A stretch of DNA of 64,000 nt from Stomorhina lunata (lineage: Eukaryota; Arthropoda; Insecta; Diptera; Rhiniidae). The translations under genes were made by a program, and so were the position numbers. Under the pieces are notes generated by a model. That model saw only the letters and a list, made by a program, of their open reading frames with translations, was not told the DNA's origin and did no database searches. The stretch is taken from contig OW121741.1 of assembly GCA_933228675.1 (NCBI GenBank), positions 17,566,271 through 17,630,270 of the forward strand. The letters are read 5' to 3'. Positions 1-11,522 of the stretch are shown piece by piece (position 1 is the stretch's first letter; each line of letters begins with the position of its first letter).

Positions 1-600
1 GAATTGGAATTTTTATTGTTGACTTAAGTGTCACGAAACAAAAGGAAACATCAAAAAAACGTCACGAAATGAAAAGGTACAAACATAAAGGATGGAAATT
101 GTTAAACAAATGATGTTAAAACAGCACGAAAATAGACGGAAGAACCATTCATTGTATAAATTTCAACACAATTTAATAGGAAACGAGGAAACTCGACAAA
201 ATTATGAGGTAATATCTTAGCGACTAAACATATATATAATATGTCTAAGCCAGATTATGAAAAGAAAAGAAACCTTTCGCGAACGTTTGTAGAATGTAAA
301 AACAGATTCAGCTTTAATAGTTTTGTTTCACGAACTAAACAAAATAAATTCATTTAAAAAGTCAAAGAGCAAAAAACAAACAATATTCTTTTCGATTTCA
401 CCTTTGTTTCAGTTTTAAATATCAATCGTAAGTTTAAGAACACAATAGCCTCAGAAACGTTTGCGAATAATTCGTTCTCGCTTATGCTAAGAAAGACAAC
501 CCATACTGATCGGAGCCGAAGATTTTTTGTAATAATCGTGAATAAAACGATCATTAATGAATCTCTTGAAAATGAGTATCAGAAGCATTCAGTTGAGATT
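1..600. other. AT-rich unique stretch, no gene seen
   Basis: No recognisable protein, RNA gene or clear repeat. The only open frame of any length (about 66 codons, minus strand) has no domain I recognise and the low complexity expected of random A/T-rich DNA. Confidence 0.6.
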
Positions 601-808
601 TAGATGTTATTAAAGTACGATCGATAAAAAATATTTCTATAGAAAATGTTTCGATAAAAAATTTTGATAAAAATAATTTTCTGTGCCAAAATTTTGATTA
701 AACTATTTTTCAATATCAAGTTTTCGATAAAAAAAAAATTCAATATTTTCGATAAAAAATTTTTCTATCGCAAAATTTTCGTTAAAAAAAATTCTACAAA
801 AAAATTTC
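601..808. repeat. degenerate CTATAG-type minisatellite edge
   Basis: Irregular units built from GATAAAAA, TTTCTATAGAAAA and TTTTCGATAAAA words at roughly 28-32 bp spacing. They look like decayed members of the satellite superfamily that fills the window and run directly into the 31-bp array that follows. Confidence 0.5.
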
Positions 809-1284
809 TTATAAAGACAGTAAATTTTTGAAAATTTCCTATAAAAATAAAAAAAAATTCCTAAAAAAATAGTACATTTTTGAAAAGTTTCCTATAAAAA
901 TAGTAGATTTTTTAAAAATCTCCTAGAAAAATAGTAAATTTTTGAAAAACTTCCTATAAAAATACTAAATATTTAAAAGTTTTCTATAAAAATAGTAAAT
1001 TTTTGAAAAATTTCCTATGAAGATATTGAAAAATTCCTATAAAAATAGTGAATTTTTGAAAAATTTTCTGTCAAAATAGTAAATTTCCTATAAAAATAGT
1101 AAATTTTTGAAAAATTTCCTATAAAAATAGTAAATTTTTGAAAATTTTCCTATAAAAATAGTAAATTTTTGAAAAATTTTCCTATAATAATAGTAAATTT
1201 TTGAAAAATTTCCTAAAAAAATAGTAAATTTTTGAGAAACTTTCTATAAAAATAGTAAATTTTTGAAAAAATTCCAATAAAAAT

Positions 1285-1383
1285 AAGAAACTTTTCAAAA
1301 ATTTACTATTTTATTGGAAACTTTTCAAAAATATACTATTTTTATAGGAAATTTTTCAAAAATTTCCTATTTTTATAGTAACC
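1285..1383 (-). repeat. inverted block inside the 31-bp array, copy 1
   Basis: About three units read TTTCAAAAATTTACTATTTT and TTTTTATAGGAAATTTTTC, the reverse complement of the flanking units. The order of variant units matches the second inverted block about 718 bp downstream, so inversion probably came first and duplication second. Confidence 0.7.
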
Positions 1384-2002
1384 ATTTAAAAAATTTTGTA
1401 TAAAAATAGTACATTTTTCAAAAATTTCCTATAAAATAGTAAATTTTTGAGAAACTTTTTAAAAAATATTAAAATTTTGAAAAATTTCCTATAAAAATAG
1501 TAAATTTTTGAAATATTTCCTATAAAAACAGTAAATTTTTGAAAAATTTCCTATAAAAACAGTAAATTTTTGAAAAATTTGCTATAAAAATAGTAAATTT
1601 TTAAAAAATTTCCTACAAAAATAGTAAATTATTTAAAAATTTCCTATTAAAATAGGAAATTTTAAAAAAATTTCCTATAAAAATAGCAAATTTTTGAAAA
1701 CTTTCCTATAAAAATATGAAATTTTTAAAAAATTTCCTATAGAATAATAAAATTTTTGAAAAATTTCTTATACAAATATGAAATATTTGAAAATTTCATA
1801 TAAAAAATGAAATTTTTAAAAAAATACCTATTAAAATGTAAAATTTTTGAAATGTTTTCTATAAAAATAGAAAAATTTTTTAAAAATTTCCTATAAAAAT
1901 AGTAAATTTTTAAAAAATTTCCTATAAAAATAGCAAATTTTTGAAAAGTTTCCTATAAAAATAGTAAATTTTTGAAAAATTTCCTAAAAAAAATAGGAAA
2001 TT

Positions 2003-2103
2003 TTTGAAAAATTTATTATTTTTATAGCAAATTTTTCAAAAATATACTGTTTTTATAGGAAATTTTTCAAAAATTTCCTATTTTTATTATTTTTATAGTA
2101 ACT
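2003..2103 (-). repeat. inverted block inside the 31-bp array, copy 2
   Basis: Same succession of variant units as the block near 1.3 kb: an ACTATT/ATTATT unit, then AAAAATATACTRTTTTTATA, then AGGAAATTTTTCAAAAATTT. It marks a higher-order repeat of about 0.72 kb within the array. Confidence 0.65.
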
Positions 2104-2545
2104 TTTTGAAAAATTTCCTATAAAAATTGTAAATTTTTGAAAAATTTCCTATAAAAATAGTAATTTCTTGAAAATGTTTCTATAAAAATAGTAAATTTTT
2201 GAAAAATTTCCTATAAAAGTAGTAAATTTTTGAAAAATTTTCTGAAAAAATAGTAAATTTTTAAAAAATTTATTGTAAAAATAGTAAATGTTTAAATAGC
2301 TTCTTATTACATTATTTTGAACGCAATTGCTGCCAGAAATTAATAATATCAACTCATTCAATCAAATGTCATTTAAGCGATTTTGAAAAAAAATAATATT
2401 AACTGGAAGGGCTTAAATTTACTGAAGAGTTATTAACAGTAAATATCTACCAGCATTTACACATGATGAGCCTACAAAGGAGATATCGTTACCTGAAATG
2501 CAAAACGTTTGAAGTGACATTTAAAAAGAAATTAATCAGCCTTAT

Positions 2546-2669
2546 TAAGAGTGTCGAAGTCATATCTTTGATCTAGACAGTTTCGTACTAGATTCGAGAA
2601 ATTGTGCTAATGTTTTCTTTAGTCTAGTACCAAACTGTCGTTGTCAAAGACACAACTCCGATACTCTTA
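2546..2669. repeat. imperfect 124-bp hairpin, copy 1
   Basis: The left arm begins TTAAGAGTGTCGAAGTCAT and continues through ACAGTTTCGTACTAGA. The right arm contains TCTAGTACCAAACTGT and ends GATACTCTTA, pairing with the left over about 55-60 bp with scattered mismatches. No target-site duplication or coding capacity is obvious. A decayed second copy follows. Confidence 0.7.
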
Positions 2670-2735
2670 TGATATTGAAGATTTTCGTAGTTTTTGGTAT
2701 TCTTAATCGAGGTTAGCTTTATCTTCGACCTCGAA

Positions 2736-2793
2736 AGTTTTGTACTAGATTAAAGAAGTAATGTTAACGTTTTCTTTAATCTAGTACTAAACT
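2736..2793. repeat. imperfect hairpin, copy 2 of the same unit
   Basis: AGTTTTGTACTAGATTAAAG pairs with CTTTAATCTAGTACTAAACT (one mismatch) around a short spacer. Flanking words such as TTTTCGTAGTTTTTGGTATT and TTTTCTTAGTTTTTGATGTT recur after each hairpin. The pair therefore looks like a tandem duplication of an approximately 155-bp unit rather than two independent insertions. Confidence 0.65.
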
Positions 2794-2825
2794 GTCGTAG
2801 TGGAAAACAAAACTCGAATACTTGT

Positions 2826-3868
2826 AATAAAATTGCATATTTTCTTAGTTTTTGATGTTCTTTATTAAAATCAATTATTGAAAAAACTAATGTCCAATTT
2901 TTATGTAACTTACACTCTTTCGCATTTTTGCTAACGATATATACGAAAATATAACAGAATTTTAACATTTCCCATTAAACATTACCCGTAATCTCATAAC
3001 TCTTTAACAATATGAGACTGACAATTCATAATAAGTTTTCAACGTCAAATTCAAGTTACAAGTCATGACTGAACGGAATTATTATCCACAAAAGGATATG
3101 TCAATGAATTGAAGACAAAAATGTGTAATTAAATTCGAAAATAAACAGAAATTTTAATTAATTGAATAAGCAAATAAGATAAATGTTGAAAGCAATAAAA
3201 ATGTTTATGTATTAGGATGGGTCGTTATAGTGAAACTAAAAAAGGTGATACAACTTCAGACATTGTAGCATATACTTTTTCATATATTCTAGCCATCAAG
3301 TCATAATCGTCATCAAAATATATTAATTCTTAACGTCATTCAAAATTCCTTAAATTTGGTATATATAAATTTTATATTACCGATACTCGGGCGAAGATGA
3401 AGTCAAATAATAAACCTCTTTCTTAAATATAAGTTGTTTTCAAAATTCGATTTCAAATATGACTGTGTCGAAGATATTTTACTTCTTCTTTATTCACTAC
3501 CTTCAAAATTATATATGCTTTTACTTCAAGGACTTTGTTTGCTTTGCTTTCTAAGTCAAAAAAAAAAAAAGGAAATACAATTTAAGTTGTTGTTGTTATT
3601 AATGATGTCCCCAAGGTAACACAAGTTTTAATGGTTCCAATACATATGTCGTAGGTGTAACGAAAGGAGTATGTATTAATAGATTTTCTCAAATGACACA
3701 CATTTGTAAATTTATTAAACAGCGGAAACAGGAAATGTTATTTATATGAGTTAGGGAACATTTAAACTTATGTGTGTAATAATTGTGAGATTTCCGTGTA
3801 TCTGAGGTCTTCTTGAAATACTTAAGACGACTTTATTTGGAAGTTCAACGAGTTAGAAGATAAAAAAA
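2826..3868. other. unique AT-rich stretch with one shared 60-bp segment
   Basis: No gene seen. The segment around 3357-3420 (GGTATATATAAATTTTATAT, then GGGCGAAGATGAAGTCAAAT) is similar to 29075-29130, so it is probably the end of a dispersed element I cannot name. The rest shows no structure I could support. Confidence 0.5.
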
Positions 3869-4438
3869 CTAGCTGTATCCTGCGCGCGTTGTTGCTGCGC
3901 CAACTAAAATAAATTTGAAGGAATGACATTAGAAACCCCAATCGACTCATGATAACCCTTGTCGGCTTATGTGAAACAATTTTGATAAATATCGTAGCAT
4001 GATCAAATTAATAGTTCACGATTAAATTAAATTTGAGTAATTTTCAGTGGCGCCACCTGTCGGAACTTGCTCATACCAACTTGGTAATGTTCTTCGGTTC
4101 ATGCGCAACAACTTTGCTAAAGATCATTACATGATCAAACTTTTATGTATATATACCTAAGAAGATAATTTATAGAGTTTATACAATATATGGAAACTAC
4201 AATATGTATGTAAATATAAAAAATTTCCATGGATTTTATAAACTTCAAAAAAAAAAACACAAATAACTTGCAAAAAAATGTGATAAATGTAGAACTGCTC
4301 TACCGATTTAGAGCTAACTTCACATAAACCATCTACTAAATAGTCCAAACAAAGCCTAAACATTTTTTTGGATAGGTGGGTCCGTTCTTGAGTTATAGAG
4401 TTACAACGAAAAGTGGCATTGATTTTTATATATATAGA
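3869..4438 (-). mobile_element. complete non-autonomous Helitron, 570 bp
   Basis: Read on the minus strand the element starts TCTATATATATAAAAATCAA and ends GCGCGCAGGATACAGCTAG. It is flanked by A on the 5' side and T on the 3' side: A|TC...CTAG|T, the hallmark of Helitron insertion between A and T without target duplication. A GC-rich stretch with GCGC...GCGC pairing capacity lies just inside the 3' end. The interior has a region that would translate as meaningless frames only; no Rep/helicase is present, so it would depend on an autonomous relative. Interior words (TGGCGCCACCTGTCGGAA, CTCTACCGATTTAGAGC, GTTGTTGCGCATGA) recur at 9.6-11.5, 27.8-28.5 and 38.8-39.6 kb. Confidence 0.8.
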
Positions 4439-4445
4439 TTTACAT

Positions 4446-4469
4446 ATTAATAATAATAATAATAATAAT
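4446..4469. repeat. (AAT)n microsatellite, 8 units
   Basis: Pure ATA/AAT trinucleotide run immediately beyond the 5' end of the Helitron. Confidence 0.85.
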
Positions 4470-6149
4470 CTACCTTCAAAAAGTAAATTTTGTCTCTTGT
4501 AATACTAAATTAAGAATGATTGGAAATGCGTTTTGTTATAGCTAAAAATCTCAAAGGATTTTATGTTTAAGGAAGAAATATTATTTTCAAGAAATTACAC
4601 ATGAAACAAAACCTACTCTGGAAAATTGTATTCAATTTGTTCTTGATATAAAGGAAATTTTTTATCATTTTAAAAAATTTCCTCGGAATTTTTCAAGTTT
4701 TTTTATTAAATGGAAAATAAAAAAATTAATGAAAAGTGATTTTTTGGTTAAAGTAGTTACTAAATATATAATTCCATTTTTTTTTTTTCTTAAAATTATG
4801 AAATAGAAAATAATAAGACAATTTTTTGTTGGCTTACAACAATTTCAGAAATTGCAGAAAATTTTTAAGAATTTTTTATATTTATCTTGAGTTTGGGATA
4901 ACTTTCCTTATACACTTATGTATATCTATATTTGTTGTCTGCCCTACAAAAATTTCTAGAGTTTTTTTGAAAACTACAAAAACTTGTAATTCTCTAAGGT
5001 TTTGCTATGTCGCATTTATTTGCTAAAATATTTTGTTCATTCTTTTTTTCACAACTTAACAATTGTCTGGTATAAAATGATATTTTCATTTTGTTTGAAA
5101 GAAAAAAAAAAAAGAAAAGAGATAAAGTTTATTAAAATAGGGATATAGTTTTTACTTTATTTAAGGCTATAGTTACAAAGGCTTTCAAATGCTATAAAAA
5201 AGTTTAAAATCAAATAAAATCTGAGTACATTTTAAAGCATTTAGAATCTTTTAAAAATTGTTGCCTACATACAGGCGTTTATTTCTAATACTTTTATTTT
5301 GAAAGACAAAGTTTGCAAAATTTTATGTAGAAGACAAAATTAAGCTTAATTTTTTAAAGAAGATAAAGTAAAAAAAAAGCAAAATTTTTTATAAAAAAGA
5401 CAAAATTTTCTCTAAAGACAAAATTTTGTAAATTTTAAGTAAAAACACTTTTTTTTGTGAATGTTATTAAAAACTTAACGTATTAAAATCTGAGCTCTTT
5501 AAATAAAATTCTTTTACTTTCTTCCATTTTCTTTTAGCTACAAAAATTAACTGAAAAAGAAACAAACTTAAGCGAATTCATTTCCGGCCCTAAGGTTAAA
5601 GAAACCCTAATAAAAATAAACTTTGTATAGCCACAACAAACCAACCAAGTGGTTACAACTAAAAGAAAGCAAAAAAATCGAAAGATACGAGCACAGAAAC
5701 TACTCGCACAAAGAACAAGACCACGACAAACACACTTTTACCCCCAGTAATGCATACACCACTACAGCTGCAATTGTTGTATACTCATGTTATTAGGAAA
5801 CGGAAGGAAACTGTAGTTGTAGTATAACAATTTGTTACAAATATTTTCTTTAAAAGAGCTTGCATTTAGTTTGTTTAACTTTATTGTTGTTATTACTTGT
5901 TTATCTTGAAATTTTAATTGAGATTTTTTGGCTAATCAAGTGTTTATTGGTAAGCACCAAATGGTGGCTTTAGCCTATTCTTTAGTACAGAGCGAGCGTT
6001 TGTTCGAAGACGATATTACAGGCAAGAAATAATTATATAAAAAAGTTTTCCTAATAGGAAATAATAAGGAAGGAATAATGAAAATGAAGGAGGGAAACTA
6101 AAGGAAAATAAGGAAAAATTTTGTTAAGCAAAACTTAGAAGGCACCAAG
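4470..6149. other. AT-rich intergenic stretch, no gene seen
   Basis: Holds poly-A/T tracts and a few degenerate GACAAAATTTT words near 5300-5450 that resemble the 28-bp satellite downstream. The stretch 5560-5830 is less A/T-rich (TTTCCGGCCCTAAGG, CACCACTACAGCTGCAATTG) and unique, but no open frame or RNA-like fold is recognisable in it. Confidence 0.5.
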
Positions 6150-8699
6150 AAAAATTTTGCAATGTTGAAAGTTTTTCAAAATTTTGCCTCTATAGAAAAT
6201 TTTGTTTTCTATAGAAAATTTTGCAAAATTTTATCTCTATAGAAAATTATACAAAAATTTTGTCTTTATAGAAAATTTTGCAAAATTTTGTTTCTGTAGA
6301 AAATTTTGCAAGATTTTGTTTCTATAGAAAATTTTGCAAAATTTTGTTTCTATAGAAAATTTTGCAAAATTTTGTTTCTATAGAAAATTTTGCAAAATTT
6401 TGTTTCTATAGCAAATTTTGCAAAATTTTGTTTCTATAGAAAATTTTGCAAAATTTTGTTTCTATAAAAAATTTTGCAAAATTTTGTTTCTATAGAAAAT
6501 TTTGCAAAATTTTGTTTCTATAGAAAATTTTGCAAAATTTTGTCTTTATAGAAAATTTTTCAAAATTTTGTCTTTATAGAAAATTTTTCAAAATTTTGTC
6601 TTTATAGAAAATTTCGAAAAATTTTGTTTCTATAGAAAATTTTGTAAAATTTTATTTCTATAGAAAATTTTGCAAAATTTTGTTTCTATAGAAAATTTTG
6701 CAAAATTTTGTCTCTATAGAAAATTTTGCAAAATTTTGTTTCTATAGAAAATTTTGCAAAATTTTGTTTCTATAGAAAATTTTGCAAAATTTTGTCTCTA
6801 TAGAAAATTTTGCAAAATTTTGTCTATAGAAAATTTTGCAAAATTTTGTTTCTATAGAAAATTTTGCAAAATTTTGTTTCTATAGAAAATTTTGCAAAAT
6901 TTTGTTTCTATAAAAAATTTTGCAAAACTTTGTTCCTATAAAAAATTTTGCAAAATTTTGTTTCTATAGAAAATTTTGCAAAATTTTGTTTCTATAGAAA
7001 ATTTTGCAAAATTTTGTCTTTATAGAAAATTTTTCAAAATTTTGTCTTTATAGAAAATTTTTCAAAATTTTGTTTCTATAGAAAATTTTGAAAAATTTTG
7101 TTTCTATAGAAAATTTTGAAAAATTTTGTTTCTATAGAAAATTTTGCAAAATTTTGTTTCTATAGAAAATTTTGCAAAATTTTGTTTCTATAGAAAATTT
7201 TGCAAAATTTTGTTTCTATAGAAAATTTTGCAAAATTTTGTTTCTATAGAAAATTTTGCAAAATTTTGTTTCTATAGAAAATTTTGCAAAATTTTGTTTC
7301 TATAGAAAATTTTGCAAAATTTTGCAAAATTTTGTCTCTATAGAAAATTTTGCAAAATTTTGTCTATAGAAAATTTTGCAAAATTTTGTCTATAGAAAAT
7401 TTTGCAAAATTTTGTCTATAGAAAATTTTGCAAAATTTTTTTCTATAGAAAATTGCAAAATTTTGTTTCTATAAAAAATTTTGCAAAATTTTGTTTCTAT
7501 AAAAAATTTTGCAAAATTTTGTTTCTATAGAAAATTTTGCAAAATTTTGTTTCTATAGAAAATTTTGCAAAATTTTGTTTCTATAAAAAATTTTGCAAAA
7601 TTTTGTTTCTATAGAAAATTTTGCAAAATTTTGTTTCTATAAAAAATTTTGCAAAATTTTGTTTCTATAAAAAATTTTGCAAAATTTTGTTTCTATAGAA
7701 AATTTTGCAAAATTTTGTTTCTATAGAAAATTTTGCAAAATTTTGTTTCTATAGAAAATTTTGCAAAATTTTGTTTCTATAGAGAATTTTGCAAAATTTT
7801 GTTTCTATAGAAAATTTTGCAAAATTTTGTTTCTATAGAAAATTTTGCAAAATTTTGTTTCTATAGAAAATTTTGCAAAATTTTGCAAAATTTTGTCTCT
7901 ATAGAAAATTTTGCAAAATTTTGTCTATAGAAAATTTTGCAAAATTTTGTCTATAGAAAATTTTGCAAAATTTTGTCTATAGAAAATTTTGCAAAATTTT
8001 TTTCTATAGAAAATTGCAAAATTTTGTTTCTATAAAAAATTTTGCAAAATTTTGTTTCTATAAAAAATTTTGCAAAATTTTGTTTCTATAGAAAATTTTG
8101 CAAAATTTTGTTTCTATAGAAAATTTTGCAAAATTTTGTTTCTATAAAAAATTTTGCAAAATTTTGTTTCTATAGAAAATTTTGCAAAGTTTTGTTTCTA
8201 TAGAAAATTTTGCAAAATTTTGTTTCTATAGAAAATTTTGCAAAATTTTGTTTCTATAGAAAATTTTGCAAAATTTTGTTTCTATAAAAAATTTTGCAAA
8301 ATTTTGTTTCTATAAAAAATTTTGCAAAATTTTGTTTCTATAGAAAATTTTGCAAAATTTTGTTTCTATAGAAAATTTTGCAAAATTTTGTTTCTATAGA
8401 AAATTTTGCAAAATTTTGTTTCTATAGAGAATTTTGCAAAATTTTGTTTCTATAGAAAATTTTGCAAAATTTTGTTTCTATAAAAAATTTTGCAAAATTT
8501 TGTCTCTATAGAAAATTTTGCAAAATTTTGTTTTTATAGAAAATTTTTTAAAATTTGTTTTTATAGAAAATTTTTTGAAATTTGTTTTTATAGAAAATTT
8601 AGCAAAATTTTGTCTTTAAAGAAAATTTTGCAAAATTTTGTCTCTAAAGAAAATTATGCATAATTTTGTCTCTAAAGAAAATTATGCATAATTTTGTCT
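6150..8699. repeat. 28-bp minisatellite array, about 90 units
   Basis: The unit is TTTCTATAGAAAATTTTG followed by CAAAATTTTG, 28 bp. It contains the perfect palindromes CTATAG and AAAATTTTGCAAAATTTT. Divergence rises at both edges (TCTTTATAG, TCTCTAAAG and AATTATGCATAATT variants). Rare variants mark higher-order structure. The GTCTCTATAG plus triple GTCTATAG block at 7334-7460 recurs 561 bp later. The TTTATAGAAAATTTTTC block at about 6543 recurs about 476 bp later (17 units). No coding potential. Confidence 0.93.
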
Positions 8700-9639
8700 G
8701 TTAAATCCGAGTTCTTAAATTTCATTAATATTATTTTTTTTATATTTTCCACACTTTATTTTTCTTTCGCTTTTTATTTGGCGGTTTTTATGTTTTTTAC
8801 GCAGACTTTGATGTCACTTTCTGCTGCAGTATTTGCCTCTTGATGTTTTCCATTTATCCTTATCAAACAGACCGTTAACGATAAACGGTTGTGGTTAAGG
8901 CTGTGGGTGTTGGTGAGTTCATCATTCAGTGTAAGCGTGCCAGTGAACACAGTTGTGTGTGTGAACTGAATGAAATATCAGTCAATGTTTTTCTCTAAAG
9001 GTAGATATGGACAATAGTCTTGTTAAAATCCTCAGTTTTTATAAACTTTTAGTATTTTTTATAAATTTAGTTGCATATAAATTAAGCGTAAAAATTTAAA
9101 TTTTTTCTCTTTAAATGCAATTTCATTTCAAAGGCTTCAGTTTATTTTAATGATATAAGAATTCCATTAAATTACATCTTTTTCTCTATCAAATAGCCTT
9201 GGATTATCTTGGCATCCTTGCAGATATATATAACTGAATGTAACTGATGTTTTTCTTTTCACATTGTAAGTCTAATCCGACATGTGTTTGCCTTTTTTCC
9301 TTCATTTTATTTTCCATAAATTTCCTTCAACAATATTTAATGTTGAGGTTGCATGATGATAATTTCTTCAAGATGATATTATAGTATCTTTTGCATTAAA
9401 ATATGTATATGAGTATACTCAGTGTTTATTTTAACAAAGAACATACCTAAAATATATAATTTTTATTACTATGGAAATAAAATTAAATAAGTTAGAGATT
9501 ATATTCGGTTTGCCCAATCTTATACACACGCCATCAAATTTTATTTAAGTTTTTAATATTCCTAAAATAACAACTTTGTTTCGCTAACTAAAACTAATTA
9601 ATTTTGAATCATATTATTGATTTGATTGCATCGTTTACG
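8700..9639. other. unique stretch, partly less AT-rich, no gene called
   Basis: The interval 8840-8990 is comparatively G/C-containing (GGCTGTGGGTGTTGGTGAG, CATTCAGTGTAAGCGTGCCA) and carries a TCAGT word like an insect initiator, but there is no supported open frame, TATA box spacing or splice structure. Otherwise plain A/T-rich DNA. Confidence 0.45.
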
Positions 9640-11522
9640 ATTCAATTCATTTTGGTTAATTTTCCGTGGTGCCATCTGGTGAAAATGTATCTCACCAACG
9701 AAGAAACCTTCGTCGGCTCAGGCATAACAACTCTGTTAAAGATCATATGATGATCAAATGCATAGTTTACTATTTGTCTGCATAAATTTTATACAATATA
9801 TGGAAATTTTAAAATGTGTTAATATAAAAAATTTCCATAGATTTTATAAACTCTAAAACAGATACTTATTAATTTGTAACAAAAAATGTTATAAGTCAAA
9901 AGCCGCTCTACCTCTATGCTCAAAAGCATAGGTTACTATTTGTATGCATAGAGTTTATAGAATATATGGTACTATATTTTACAATGTGTAAATATAAAAA
10001 ATTTCCATAGATTTTATAAACTCAAAGAAAAAAATACCTACTTATGAATTTGTTTCAAAAAATGTTATAAATCAAAAACCGCTCTACCGATATTTATCAA
10101 AATTCATATAAACTATATATTGTTGGAAATTGGTCATACTTATTTAAAAATCTTTGTCGGCTAATGCGCAATAACTTTTCTTAAGCATGATCAAATGCAA
10201 AGTTTATTATTTAATTCTTTTTTAGTAATTTTCAGTGGCGCCACCTGTCGGAATTTGGTCATACCTTCGTAGAAACCTTCGTCGGCTCATACACAACAAC
10301 ATGGCTAAAGATCATAAGATGATCAAATGCATAGTTTACTATTTGTCTGCATAGAGTTTTTACAATATATGGAAACTATATTTTACAAAGTGTAAATATA
10401 AAAAATTTCCATGGATTTTATAATCTCTAAAAATATACTATATAATTTGTTACAAAAAATGTTATAAACCAAAAACTGCTTTACTGATTTTTAGCAAAAT
10501 TCACATAAACCCATGATGAACAAATGCGTGGTTTACCACTAACTTGTCTGCACAGAGTTTATACAATATATAAAAACTATATTTTACAATTTGTACATAT
10601 AAAAATTTTCCATAGATTTTATAAACTCTAAATTAATTAGAAACCCTCGTCGGCTCATGCATAATAACTTTGCTTAAGTTCATTAGATAATTAAATGCAT
10701 ATGCTTAGTTTACAGTGTCGCTATATATCGTAAATTAATCGAACTAACTTATAAACCAGCTTCCACTCATGCGCAAAAACTTTTCTAAAGATCATAGCAT
10801 GATCAAATGCAAAGTTTAGGATTTAATTAATTTTAAGTAATTTTTAGTGGCGTCACCTGTCGGAAATTGGCCATATTAACTTAAAAATCTTCTTTGGCTC
10901 ATGCGCAACAAGTTTGCTAAAGATCATAAGATGATCAAATGCATAGTTTATATTTGTCTCCATAGATTTTATACAATATATGGAAATTTTACAATGTGTA
11001 AATATAAAAAATTTCCATAGATTTTATAAACTCTAAAACAAATACTAATTAATTTGTTACAAAAAATATGATAAATCAAAAACCGCTCGACTGAGTTTTA
11101 ACAAACTTTACATAAACCTATAATGATCAAATGCGTAGTTTACTATTTCTTTGCCTGCATAGATTTTATACAATATATGGAAAGTATATTTTACAATGTG
11201 TAAATGTAAAAAATTTCCATAGATTTTATAAACTCTAAAAAATACTAATTGATTTGTAACAAAAAATGTTATAAATTGTTTTTGATTTCTACTGGTTTTT
11301 AAAAAACTTCACATAAAGCTATGATGATCAAATGCGTAGTTTACTACTTTTTTTTGTCTGCACAGAGTTTATACAATATATGGAAACTATTTTTTATAAT
11401 GTGTAAACATAAAAAATTTCCATAGTTTTTATAAACACTAGAAAAATACTAATTAATTTGTTACAAAAAATGTTATAAATCAAAAACCGCTCTACTGATT
11501 TTTAACAAACTTCACATAAAGT
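9640..11522 (-). mobile_element. Helitron-derived modular array, no termini
   Basis: Built from two modules of the 3.87-kb Helitron. Module A carries TGGCGCCACCTGTCGGAA and TCATGCGCAACAACTTTGC. Module B carries TTTATACAATATATGGAAAC, AAAAAATTTCCATAGATTTT and AACCGCTCTACCGATTTT. A modules sit near 9665, 10235 and 10845. B modules sit near 9785, 9955, 10355, 10555, 10965, 11170 and 11370. The order is A-B-B, A-B-B, A-B-B-B, a higher-order repeat of roughly 0.6 kb. No TC or CTRR Helitron end is visible at either side, so this is an expanded interior or a truncated element. Strand is given by comparison with the complete copy. Confidence 0.7.

Larger units (their letters stand above)
809..2308. 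repeat. 31-bp minisatellite array (CCTATAAAAATAGT type), about 48 units
   Basis: The unit consists of CCTATAAAAATAGTAAA followed by TTTTTGAAAAATTT, 31 bp in total. Neighbouring copies differ by point changes and 1-3 bp indels, so the array is old. Each unit holds two imperfect dyads, one around the CCTAT/ATAGT half and one around AAATTTTTGAAAAATTT. Two short blocks inside are flipped to the other strand. The same unit, mostly in opposite orientation, forms the array at 61.6-63.3 kb. Non-coding; stops occur in all frames. Confidence 0.9.

Noticed and set aside
3357..3420. LTR end with AATAAA-like signal (shared with 29075-29130)
   Set aside because: Only about 60 bp is shared, no TG...CA ends, primer site or target duplication could be placed, so it is noted as an unnamed dispersed segment.
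4040..4070. TGGCGCCACCTG as a retroviral tRNA primer-binding site
   Set aside because: It resembles the Lys-tRNA site TGGCGCC only over seven bases, recurs as a tandem module, and no LTR or gag-pol lies nearby; it is a Helitron interior word.
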